Shown one piece after another: positions 54,978 through 64,000 of a stretch of 64,000 nucleotides of DNA; within the stretch, counting starts at the first letter, position 1, and every line of letters begins with the position of its first letter. The DNA is taken from NCBI GenBank assembly GCA_963921195.1, contig OY992537.1, forward strand, positions 80,396,535 to 80,460,534. The letters run 5' to 3'. Below the pieces are notes generated by a model, which was not told the DNA's origin, searched no databases, and saw only the letters and a list, made by a program, of their open reading frames with translations. A program made the translations under genes and the position numbers. This DNA comes from Pegoplata infirma (Eukaryota; Arthropoda; Insecta; Diptera; Anthomyiidae).

Positions 54978-57900
54978 TCTCAGAATCTGAGACAGTTTTT
55001 CTATAGAAAAAGTCTCAGAATCTGAGACAGTTTTTCTATAGAAAAAGTCTCAGAATCTGAGACAGTTTTTCTATAGAAAAAGTCTCAGAATCTGAGACAG
55101 TTTTTCTATAGAAAAAGTCTCAGAATCTGAGACAGTTTTTCTATAGAAAAAGTCTCAGAATCTGAGACAGTTTTTCTATAGAAAAAGTCTCAGAATCTGA
55201 GACAGTTTTTCTATAGAAAAAGTCTCAGAATCTGAGACAGTTTTTCTATAGAAAAAGTCTCAGAATCTGAGACAGTTTTTCTATAGAAAAAGTCTCAGAA
55301 TCTGAGACAGTTTTTCTATAGAAAAAGTCTCAGAATCTGAGACAGTTTTTCTATAGAAAAAGTCTCAGAATCTGAGACAGTTTTTCTATAGAAAAAGTCT
55401 CAGAATCTGAGACAGTTTTTCTATAGAAAAAGTCTCAGAATCTGAGACAGTTTTTCTATAGAAAAAGTCTCAGAATCTGAGACAGTTTTTCTATAGAAAA
55501 AGTCTCAGAATCTGAGACAGTTTTTCTATAGAAAAAGTCTCAGAATCTGAGACAGTTTTTCTATAGAAAAAGTCTCAGAATCTGAGACAGTTTTTCTATA
55601 GAAAAAGTCTCAGAATCTGAGACAGTTTTTCTATAGAAAAAGTCTCAGAATCTGAGACAGTTTTTCTATAGAAAAAGTCTCAGAATCTGAGACAGTTTTT
55701 CTATAGAAAAAGTCTCAGAATCTGAGACAGTTTTTCTATAGAAAAAGTCTCAGAATCTGAGACAGTTTTTCTATAGAAAAAGTCTCAGAATCTGAGACAG
55801 TTTTTCTATAGAAAAAGTCTCAGAATCTGAAACAGTTTTTCTATAGAAAAAGTCTCAGAATCTGAGACAGTTTTTCTATAGAAAAAGACTCAGAATCTGA
55901 GACAGTTTTTCTATAGAAAAAGTCTCAGAATCTGAGACAGTTTTTCTATAGAAAAAGTCTCAGAATCTGAGACAGTTTTTCTATAGAAAAAGTCTCAGAA
56001 TCTGAGACAGTTTTTCTATAGAAAAAGTCTCAGAATCTGAGACAGTTTTTCTATAGAAAAAGTCTCAGAATCTGAGACAGTTTTTCTATAGAAAAAGTCT
56101 CAGAATCTGAGACAGTTTTTCTATAGAAAAAGTCTCAGAATCTGAGACAGTTTTTCTATAGAAAAAGTCTCAGAATCTGAGATAGTTTTTCTATAGAAAA
56201 AGTCTCAGAATCTGGAACAGTTTTTCTATAGAAAAAGTCTCAGAATCTGAGACAGTTTTTCTATAGAAAAAGTCTCAGAATCTGAGACAGTTTTTCTATA
56301 GAAAAAGTCTCAGAATCTGAGACAGTTTTTCTATAGAAAAAGTCTCAGAATCTGAGACAGTTTTTCTATAGAAAAAGTCTTAGAATCTGAGACAGTTTTT
56401 CTATAGAAAAAGTCTCAGAATCTGAGACAGTTTTTCTATAGAAAAAGTCTCAGAATCTGAGACAGTTTTTCTATAGAAAAAGTCTCAGAATCTGAGACAG
56501 TTTTTCTATAGAAAAAGTCTCAGAATCTGAGACAGTTTTTCTATAGAAAAAGTCTCAGAATCTGAGACAGTTTTTCTATAGAAAAAGTCTCAGAATCTGA
56601 GACAGTTTTTCTATAGAAAAAGTCTCAGAATCTGAGACAGTTTTTCTATAGAAAAAGTCTCAGAATCTGAGACAGTTTTTCTATAGAAAAAGTCTCAGAA
56701 TCTGAGACAGTTTTTCTATAGAAAAAGTCTCAGAATCTGAGACAGTTTTTCTATAGAAAAAGTCTCAGAATCTGAGACAGTTTTTGTATAGAAAAAGTTT
56801 CAGAATCTGAGACAGTTTTTCTGTAGAAAAAGTATCAGAATCTGAGACAGTTTATCTATAGAAAAAGTCTCTGAATCTGAGACAGTTTTTCTATAGGAAA
56901 AGTCTCAGAATCTGAGACAGTTTTTCTATAGAAAAAGTCTCAGAATCTAAGACAGTTTTTCTATAGAAAAAGTCTCAGAATCTGAGACAGTTTTTCTATA
57001 GAAAAAGTCTCAGAATCTTAGACAGTTTTTCTATTGAAAAAGTCTCAGAATCTGAGACAGTTTTTCTATAGAAAAAGTCTCAGAATCTGAGACAGTTTTT
57101 CTATAGAAAAAGTCTCAGAATCTGAGACAGTTTTTCTATAGAAAAAGTCTCAGAATCTGAGACAGTTTTTCTATAGAAAAAGTCTCAGAATCTGAGACAG
57201 TTTTTCTATAGAAAAAGTCTCAGAATCTGAGACAGTTTTTCTATAGAAAAAGTCTCAGAATCTGAGACAGTTTTTCTATAGAAAAAGTCTCAGAATCTGA
57301 GACAGTTTTTCTATAGAAAAAGTCTCAGAATCTGAGACAGTTTTTCTATAGAAAAAGTCTCAGAATCTGAGACAGTTTTTCTATAGAAAAAGTCTCAGAA
57401 TCTGAGACAGTTTTTCTATAGAAAAAGTCTCAGAATCTGAGACAGTTTTTCTATAGAAAAAGTCTCAGAATCTGAGACAGTTTTTCTATAGAAAAAGTCT
57501 CAGAATCTGAGACAGTTTTTCTATAGAAAAAGTCTCAGAATCTTAGACAGTTTTTCTATAGAAAAAGTCTCAGAATCTGAGACAGTTTTTTATAGAAAAA
57601 GTCTCAGAATCTGAGACAGTTTTTCTATAGAAAAAGTCTGAGAGTCTGAGACAGTTTTTCTATAGAAAAAGTCTCAGAATCTGAGACAGTTTTCTATAGA
57701 AAAAGTCTCAGAATCTGAGACAGTTTTCTATAGAAAAAGTCTCAGAATCTGAGACAGTTTTTCTGTAGAAAAAGTCTCAGAATCTGAGACAGTTTTTCTG
57801 TAGAAAAAGTCTCAGAATCTGAGACAGTTTTTCTGTAGAAAAAGTCTCAGAATCTGAGACAGTTTTTCTATAGAAAAAGTCTCAGAATCTGAGACAGTTT

Positions 57901-58683
57901 TTCTATAGAAAAAGTCTCAGAATCTTAGACAGTTTTTCTATAGAAAAAGTCTCAGAATCTGAGACAGTTTTTTATAGAAAAAGTCTCAGAATCTGAGACA
58001 GTTTTTCTATAGAAAAAGTCTGAGAGTCTGAGACAGTTTTTCTATAGAAAAAGTCTCAGAATCTGAGACAGTTTTCTATAGAAAAAGTCTCAGAATCTGA
58101 GACAGTTTTTCTGTAGAAAAAGTCTCAAAATCTGAGACAGTTTTTCTGTAGAAAAAGTATCAAAATCTGAGACAGTTTTTCTGTAGAAAAAGTCTCAGAA
58201 TCTGAGACAGTTTTTCTATAGAAAAAGGTCTCAGAATCTGAGACAGTTTTTCTATAGAAAAACTCTCCGAGTCTGACACAGTTTTTCTATAGAAAAAGTG
58301 TCAGAATCTGAGACAGTTTTTCAGTGGAAAAAGTTGCAGAATCTGAGACAGTTTTTCTATAGAAAAAGTCTCAGAACCTGATACAGTTTTTCTATAGAAA
58401 AAGTCTCAGATTCTGAGACAGTTTTTCTATAGGAAAAGTCTCAGATTCTGAGACAGTTTTTTATAGAAAAAGTCTCAGATTCTGAGACAGTTTTTCTATA
58501 GAAAAAGTCTCAGATTCTGAGTCAGATTTTCTACAGAAAATGTCTCAGATTCTGAGAAAGATTTTCTGTGGAAAAAGTCTCAGAGTCTGAGACAGTTTTT
58601 CTATAGAAAAAGTATCAGATTCTGTGACATTTTTTCTATTGAAGAATGTTACAGAATCTGAGCAATTTTTTCTATAGATTACC
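54978..58683. repeat. 35-bp satellite array 1, about 106 copies
   Basis: The unit is GTCTCAGAATCTGAGAC, AG, TTTTTCTATAGAAAAA (17 + 2 + 16 bases). The first two-thirds is almost invariant. From about 57560 units become variable (34-bp forms, CTGTAG variants), and a ~380-bp block of variants at 57541 recurs at 57923. The last units drift to CAGATTCTG and fade at 58683. Continuous tandem repeats with no spacers; not CRISPR. Confidence 0.95.
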
Positions 58684-58726
58684 TGTTAAAATATGTCGAG
58701 ACATTTGTTTAGCAAGATAAAAATTG
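58684..58726. repeat. Array flank shared with the second array
   Basis: 'ACCTGTTAAAATAT' and 'CGAGACATTTGTTTAG' up to 'AAAATTG' match 61028-61077 beyond the second array. It is interrupted at 58727 and resumes at 61661. Confidence 0.8.
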
Positions 58727-61660
58727 CACTCACAGCAAAATACGGTTGTCTCAACCGTAAAAGGTTCCAACCTCAGTTTGAGGTTGCGGCAACCGGTAAA
58801 TATACGGTTGTAGCAACCGACAATTTACAGTTGTGGCAACCGGCAAATTCCGGTTGCAGCAACCTCAAATAACGACATTTGCCGGTTGTAGCAACCGTAT
58901 TGCCGGTTGCTCCAACCAGAGCTGTGTTTAATATATTTTCGATATTATGCCAAAATACAAAATAAAATTCCAAAAATAAAACACATTTTTTATTTTTTTT
59001 TTGCTTTTTTTTTTATTGTTTGAAAAAAAAATAGTTATATTAATGACTTATACTAAAAATACTAAACCAAATGTAACATTTTTAGGTGGTTTTATTTCGT
59101 TTGCTAAAAATCCGATACAGAGAATTCTTCTCAGAATCTGAGACATTTTCTAAAGGAAAAATGTCTCAAAATCTGAGAATTTTTCTTTAGGAGAAATGTC
59201 TCAGAATCTGAGACTTTTTCTAAAGGAAAAGTATTTCAGAATCTGGTCTTTTTTCTATGAGAAAAATAACTCTGAATATGAGAATTTTTCTATAGGAAAA
59301 ATCTGAATCTTTTTCTATAATAAAAATGTTACAGAAAAAGTCACAGATTCTGAGACAGTTTTTCTATAGAAAAAGTCTCAGATTCTGAGAAAGTTTTTCT
59401 ACAGAAAAAGTTACAGATTCTGAGACAGTTTTTCTATGAAAAAAGTCTCAGATTCTGAGATAGTTTTTCTATGAAAAAGTCTCAGATTCTGAGACAGTTT
59501 TTCTATGAAAAAAGTCTCAGATTCTGAGACAGTTTTTCTATAGAAAAAGTCTCAGATTCTGAAACTATTTTTGTATTGAAAAAGTCTCAGATTCTGAGAC
59601 AGTTTTTCTATAGAAAAAGTCTCAGATTCTGAGACAGTTTTTCTATAGAAAAAGTCTCAGATTCTGAGACAGTTTTTCTATAGAAAAAGTCTCAGATTCT
59701 GAGACAGTTTTTCTATAGAAAAAGTCTCAGATTCTGAGACAGTTTTTCTATAGAAAAAGTCTCAGATTCTGAGACAGTTTTTCTATAGAAAAAGTCTCAG
59801 ATTCTGAGACAGTTTTTCTATAGAAAAAGTCTCAGATTCTGAGACAGTTTTTCTATAGAAAAAGTCTCAGATTCTGAGACAGTTTTTCTATAGAAAAAGT
59901 CTCAGATTCTGAGACAGTTTTTCTATAGAAAAAGTCTCAGATTCTGAGACAGTTTTTCTATAGAAAAAGTCTCAGATTCTGAGACAGTTTTTCTATAGAA
60001 AAAGTCTCAGATTCTGAGACAGTTTTTCTATAGAAAAGGTCTCAGATTCTGAGACAGTTTTTCTATAGAAAAAGTCTCAGATTCTGAGACAGTTTTTCTA
60101 TAGAAAAAGTCTCAGATTCTGAGACAGTTTTTCTATAGAAAAAGTCTCAGATTCTGAGACAGTTTTTCTATAGAAAAAGTCTCTATAGAAAAAGTCTCAG
60201 ATTCTGAGACAGTTTTTCTATAGAAAAAGTCTCAGATTCTGAGACAGTTTTTCTATAGAAAAAGTCTCAGATTCTGAGACAGTTTTTCTATAGAAAAAGT
60301 CTCAGATTCTGAGACAGTTTTTCTATAGAAAAAGTCTCAGATTCTGAGACAGTTTTTCTATAGAAAAAGTCTCAGATTCTGAGACAGTTTTTCTATAGAA
60401 AAGTCTCAGATTCTGAGACAGTTTTTCTATAGAAAAAGTCTCAGATTCTGAGACAGTTTTTCTATAGAAAAAGTCTCAGATTCTGAGACAGTTTTTCTAT
60501 AGAAAAAGTCTCAGATTCTGAGACAGTTTTTCTATAGAAAAAGTCTCAGATTCTGAGACAGTTTTTCTATAGAAAAAGTCTCAGATTCTGAGACAGTTTT
60601 TCTATAGAAAAAGTCTCAGATTCTGAGACAGGTTTTCTATAGAAAAAGTCTCAGATTCCGAGACAGTTTTTCTATAGAAAAAGTCTCAGATTCTGAGACA
60701 GTTTTTCTATAGAAAAAGTCTCAGATTCCGAGACAGTTTTTCTATAGAAAAAGTCTCAGATTCTGAGACAGTTATTCTATAGAAAAAGTCTCAGATTCTG
60801 AGACAGTTTTTCTATAGAAAAGTCTCAGATTCTGAGACAGTTTTTCTATAGAAAAAGTCTCAGATTCTGAGACAGTTTTTCTATAGAAAAAGTCTCAGAT
60901 TCTGAGACAGTTTTTCTATAGAAAAAGTCTCAGATTCTGTGATTTTTTTCTTCTGATTTTTCTCAGATTCTGTAGCATTTTTTGTATAGAAAAAGTCTAG
61001 ATGCTGTGACATTTTTTCTATAGATAAAATACCTGTTGAAATATTCCGAGACATTTGTTCAGAAAGGTGTAAAATTGTTTGTCTGTGTGGAAAACGGAAT
61101 GCATTTTTAGATGTTGCTCCAGCTTGATTTCTTCCCTTGATCGGTGTAATCTTCTTTTCCAATTTCTTACAAAAGGTTTGATTTCTCCAAAAAAAAAAAA
61201 ATATATTATCGTCGTTTTTTTTTTTGTCTTTCTTACTTACATATCTTCCCGGGATCAGTAATGTGGATATTTCTTTAGCTCCAAATTATTTTTTAGATTT
61301 TAATAATATTTTTGAAGACAAATTTTTTGTGTTTTTATTTAATTTACTGACGTTGGAAAATTTTTTGATATTTTTTTAACTTTTATAAATATTTTTTTTG
61401 TTTTAATTTTATGACATTTAAAACTGTGTTTAATTTAAAAAGTTACAACAACCTCAATTTACGGTTGCCACAACTGGGGTTGGAAGTTGTAGCAACTGTT
61501 TTTTTGGGTTTGTGGCAACTAGCACAAAAATATATTAAAAAAGTTTTAACAACCTCAATTTACGGTTGCTGCAACCGCATACGGTTGGGACAACCGCAAC
61601 TCAGTTGCTGCAACCGTATTACGGTTGTGGCAACCTCATTTCAACCGATTTTTTATGTGA
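58727..61660. mobile_element. Transposable element containing satellite array 2, with CGGTTG dyad ends
   Basis: Left end CACTCACAGCAAAATACGGTTG-like (58727) and right end complement ATCGG...TGTGAGTG (61660) are inverted. The terminal ~190-220 bp on both sides contain clusters of CGGTTG-N3-CAACCG dyads. Internally: A/T DNA, the 35-bp array (59335-60940), a flank identical in type to 58684-58726 and the block 'CCAGCTTGATTTCTTCCCTT'. The DNA just right of 61660 resumes the interrupted copy-1 flank (compare 61078 onward with 61661 onward). The two flanks share TG at the junction. No transposase is apparent. The minus frame at 60881-61162 is not supported. Confidence 0.75.
59335..60940. repeat. 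35-bp satellite array 2, about 46 copies
   Basis: Unit GTCTCAGATTCTGAGAC, AG, TTTTTCTATAGAAAAA. It differs from array 1 by one base, the centre of the first palindrome (A in array 1, T here). Because the AG linker has the same orientation, this is a substitution and not an inversion. The centre of the array is nearly invariant; both edges are degenerate (from 59120 and to 61020). Confidence 0.95.
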
Positions 61661-62375
61661 GTGTGTTTACATCTGTATACTAAACGCAATGCATTTTAAG
61701 ATTGAAACTTGTTTCTAGCACAAAAGGGAGCTGTTTCTTATCTCCTCGAGCACCATTTTCTTCAAAAAAAACTCCTTGATGTATTCATGTACGTTGTTCC
61801 AGCTTGATTTCTTCCCTTGATCGATGTTTATTTGTTATCTTACAAAATCGCTGGATTTAAAAAAAAAAAAAAAAAACATTTCAATATCGCAATTTCCTTT
61901 TTTACATGACTATAACTTACATATTTTCGCGTTATCCGTACATTTGTTGAGCTCTAACGAAAATATTTAAAATTGTACATCTGAATTCTTCAGATTTTAT
62001 AATTTATTTTTTTGTTAATTTTTTTTATTTTGGTTTTCAATTTTATGACGTTAAAAAATTTTGTTATTTTCAATTTGCAGTTGCCATAACCATGGTTGGA
62101 AGTTGTAGCAGCTGTTTTAATTATCAGTTGAGGGAACCGAGAACTTGATGTTGTGGCAACCGGCAAATGCCGTTATTTACGGTTGCTACAACCGGGGTTT
62201 GCAGTTGTAGCAACTTTTTTTAAATTTTGTGGCAGCTGGCACAAAAATATTTTAAAAAAGTTATAACAATCTCAATTTACGGTTGCTGCAACCTCGTACG
62301 GTTGGGACAACCGCAAGCCGGTTACGACAACCGTATTGCGGTTGTGGCAACCTCATTCCAACCGATTTTATATGA
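61661..62375. mobile_element. Right half of the outer element copy
   Basis: Runs in parallel with 61078-61660: 'AACG.AATGCATTTT', 'CCAGCTTGATTTCTTCCCTT', 'ATTTTATGACGTT', then the GGTTG-rich end ('ACGGTTGCTGCAACC', 'GTTGGGACAACCGCAA'), ending CCGATTTTATATGAGTG at 62375. Copy 1 thus consists of array 1, its flank, this half and its own right terminus, with copy 2 inserted in the middle. Its left terminus is not found upstream of 54978. Confidence 0.7.
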
Positions 62376-63560
62376 GTGTAAAGAGGGAATAAATTTAAAA
62401 ATTTTATTTTAGCGATATCTCCAAAACTAAAGATGACTCAACAAAAGTAAGAGCATTTTTGGAATCAGCATATCCAACATACTCAAAATCGTCATTCGCT
62501 TTTTGTTGGTAAATATGGACTCACAAAGATGCCAAAAATAGTCTATTTTCAATGATGCCTTAGGCTATATCTCAAAAACTAGAGCTGACCAAAAAAAAAA
62601 AAAAAAAACGGTAGCCAGATTTGAAATCAGCGTACCCAAGTTACCCAAAATTATTTATCATAACCCGGGCAAAAAAAAGTGTTGCCCTGTGTAATTACTT
62701 CGAATACTTTTTTAATTTTTTTTTATAAAACTACATTTAAATGCCAACAAAATGTTGTTTAACTTGTTTTAAGATATTGATATTTTTTACTGGTCAAAAT
62801 TAATTGATAATTTTAATTTCTTAAATTTTTTTTTTTAAAAATTGCAATTTCGAAAAATCGAATTCTCAAAACTAATTTTGAATAAAATAAAAAATAGATG
62901 TGAATGTTGCATTTAATACGAACTAACCCATATCAAAAAATTAGCGAAATCGAAGTGGATCGTGTCCGAAATTGTGCTCTTTGGCATGTAATGCCCCTTA
63001 TATCATAAAAACAGGACAGTGTAAGTGATATTGTGGAATTTTCACTGCTGAATAACATTCTCACTTATTTGGCGTAAAAATATCCACATACTTTTTTAGC
63101 ACTGTTTATGTTCGTTGAACGAAAAAATAAAAATGCCATCAGAATTTTAGTTCATAACATCTGAATACTTGAATGCAATGTTAAAACCGGTTGAAAAGTA
63201 TTTTTGGCTATCATCGTTTTTTTTTTTTTATTAAAAGTTTAAATTTTTAGAATAATTGCCGTCAACGAATATCGAAGCTTTTAAGTATAATATTATCATA
63301 TAAATTATAGTGGATGATTTTAAGTAGTTTCATTGAAATTTTTATATAATGCAGGTACTGTTAGTAGTTATTTTTTATTCGTTAAAAGAGCTGTTCACTT
63401 ATTATAAATGATAATGATAAAAAATGCAGATAAATTTTAAATAAATGTAGAAAAATTATAGAAAAAACACGTAGAAGACGAATATAAAAAGAATTTTATA
63501 ATCATATAAAAATAAAATTCGTCTAAAATTTTGAAAATTTTTTTTTAATAGAAAAAAATT
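62376..63560. other. AT-rich spacer with a foldback-end fragment
   Basis: Mostly A/T-rich. 'GGCATGTAATGCCCCTTATAT' near 62980 (in part) resembles the end of the GGGGCATTCC foldback family, 17356-18714. No gene seen. Confidence 0.4.
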
Positions 63561-64000
63561 CTAAAAAAATGCTTAGATATTTCTTCGATAGTGTATTCTT
63601 GGATAGTGTATGCTTGGACATTGTTTCATCTAGACAAAAACAAAACTGATACTTTTTTTGTTACTTATATACTAGGGTGGAACAAATTTAATTTTTTTTC
63701 GAATTTCGAAAAAGTCGAGGACGGGAAAGTTGTCTTTTGGGATCGATATGAACATAAATTAAACGATATTGAACACCCGTGTAAAAGGATTGATATTTTC
63801 TAATACATCAGATATAATAAGATACATATGTTGGATCCGAAAAATGGAGACAAATCTCGGATCCAAGTATATACATATTATCATATCCGATACAATTAGA
63901 TATGCACACAAATTATTTTGTAAGTAAATTATACTGGAACAACGTTTAAAACAGTTGTTTTTCCTTTTAAAAAATTGACTTTTTATATTTCATTTGAAAC
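63561..64000. other. Window end: fragments of GATATAA-type and TAGGGTGG-type repeats
   Basis: 'ACTAGGGTGGAACAAATT' near 63672 resembles the TAGGGTGG start of the hAT-like element. 'CATCAGATATAATAAGATAC' and 'CGGATCCAAGTATATAC' (63805-63900) resemble the subterminal DNA of 50721-52402. A 70-codon plus frame at 63591-63803 spans them; no recognisable domain, so not called as a gene. Confidence 0.4.

Noticed and set aside
54978..60940. 35-bp direct repeats resembling a CRISPR array
   Set aside because: Units follow each other with no unique spacers, no cas genes are present, and the window is eukaryotic in character. It is a satellite.
60881..61162. 93-residue minus-strand frame flanking array 2
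   Set aside because: Half of it is satellite translation; the other half is not preserved in the parallel copy at 61661-61830.
63591..63803. 70-codon frame near the window end
   Set aside because: It overlaps TAGGGTGG-type and GATATAA-type repeat fragments and shows no domain.

Overview
The window looks like a transposon-rich, gene-poor stretch of nuclear DNA from a fly (Diptera; probably a higher, possibly calyptrate, fly). Four things suggest this. The base composition is very A+T-rich. There are two degenerate non-LTR retrotransposons, one LOA/I-like and one jockey-like. There is a dispersed repeat with a 'TATACCCTCCAC ... GTAACACCTCGAAATA ... (TCCG)n' layout that I recall from higher flies. 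MITEs and foldback elements are extremely dense. No intact host gene could be supported. The species call is inference; the transposon content is read from the sequence.

Layout. 0-5.9 kb: AT-rich DNA, two inverted-repeat elements, a ~178-bp tandem duplication, and a 1.2-kb foldback element (3563-4760) with GGCCATATGGCC palindromes and an 8-bp target duplication. 5.9-10.5 kb: a TA-flanked element, then a 3-kb foldback whose apex holds a 1.43-kb hAT-type element (8264-9689). 12.1-15.05 kb: a 5'-truncated LOA/I-like retrotransposon inserted in an older repeat and itself interrupted by a 646-bp inverted-repeat element. 15.5-18.7 kb: two large foldback elements with related ends. 18.76-22.23 kb: a 3.47-kb hAT-like transposon with ~0.8-kb terminal inverted repeats, an 8-bp target duplication and a spliced-looking transposon gene on the minus strand. 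23.2-24.0 kb: a 27-bp minisatellite open in three frames, next to a coding-like decayed stretch. 26-32.3 kb: a decayed 35-bp satellite split by a TA-flanked 5.2-kb composite element, which contains a jockey-like element with one in-frame stop. 33.8-35.6 kb: an almost perfect ~0.75-kb-arm palindrome with a MITE in one arm only. 35.7-47.5 kb: inverted repeat modules, simple repeats, and a hidden coding relic at 41.5-41.9 kb. 48.9-54.7 kb: further inverted-repeat elements, including a hAT MITE with 8-bp target duplication (52703-53342). 55-62.4 kb: two 35-bp satellite arrays, ~106 and ~46 copies, which appear to be internal parts of one transposable-element family, one member being nested in another.

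The most unusual system here is the 55-62.4 kb block. A 35-bp repeat made of two back-to-back palindromes forms long arrays inside an element whose ends are packed with CGGTTG-N3-CAACCG dyads. The only protein-coding content I support is transposon-derived: the LOA/I-like RT and RNase H, the jockey-like RT, the hAT-associated ORF and one unlisted relic. Many features were found by comparing repeats by eye, so element edges are exact only where a target duplication is stated.
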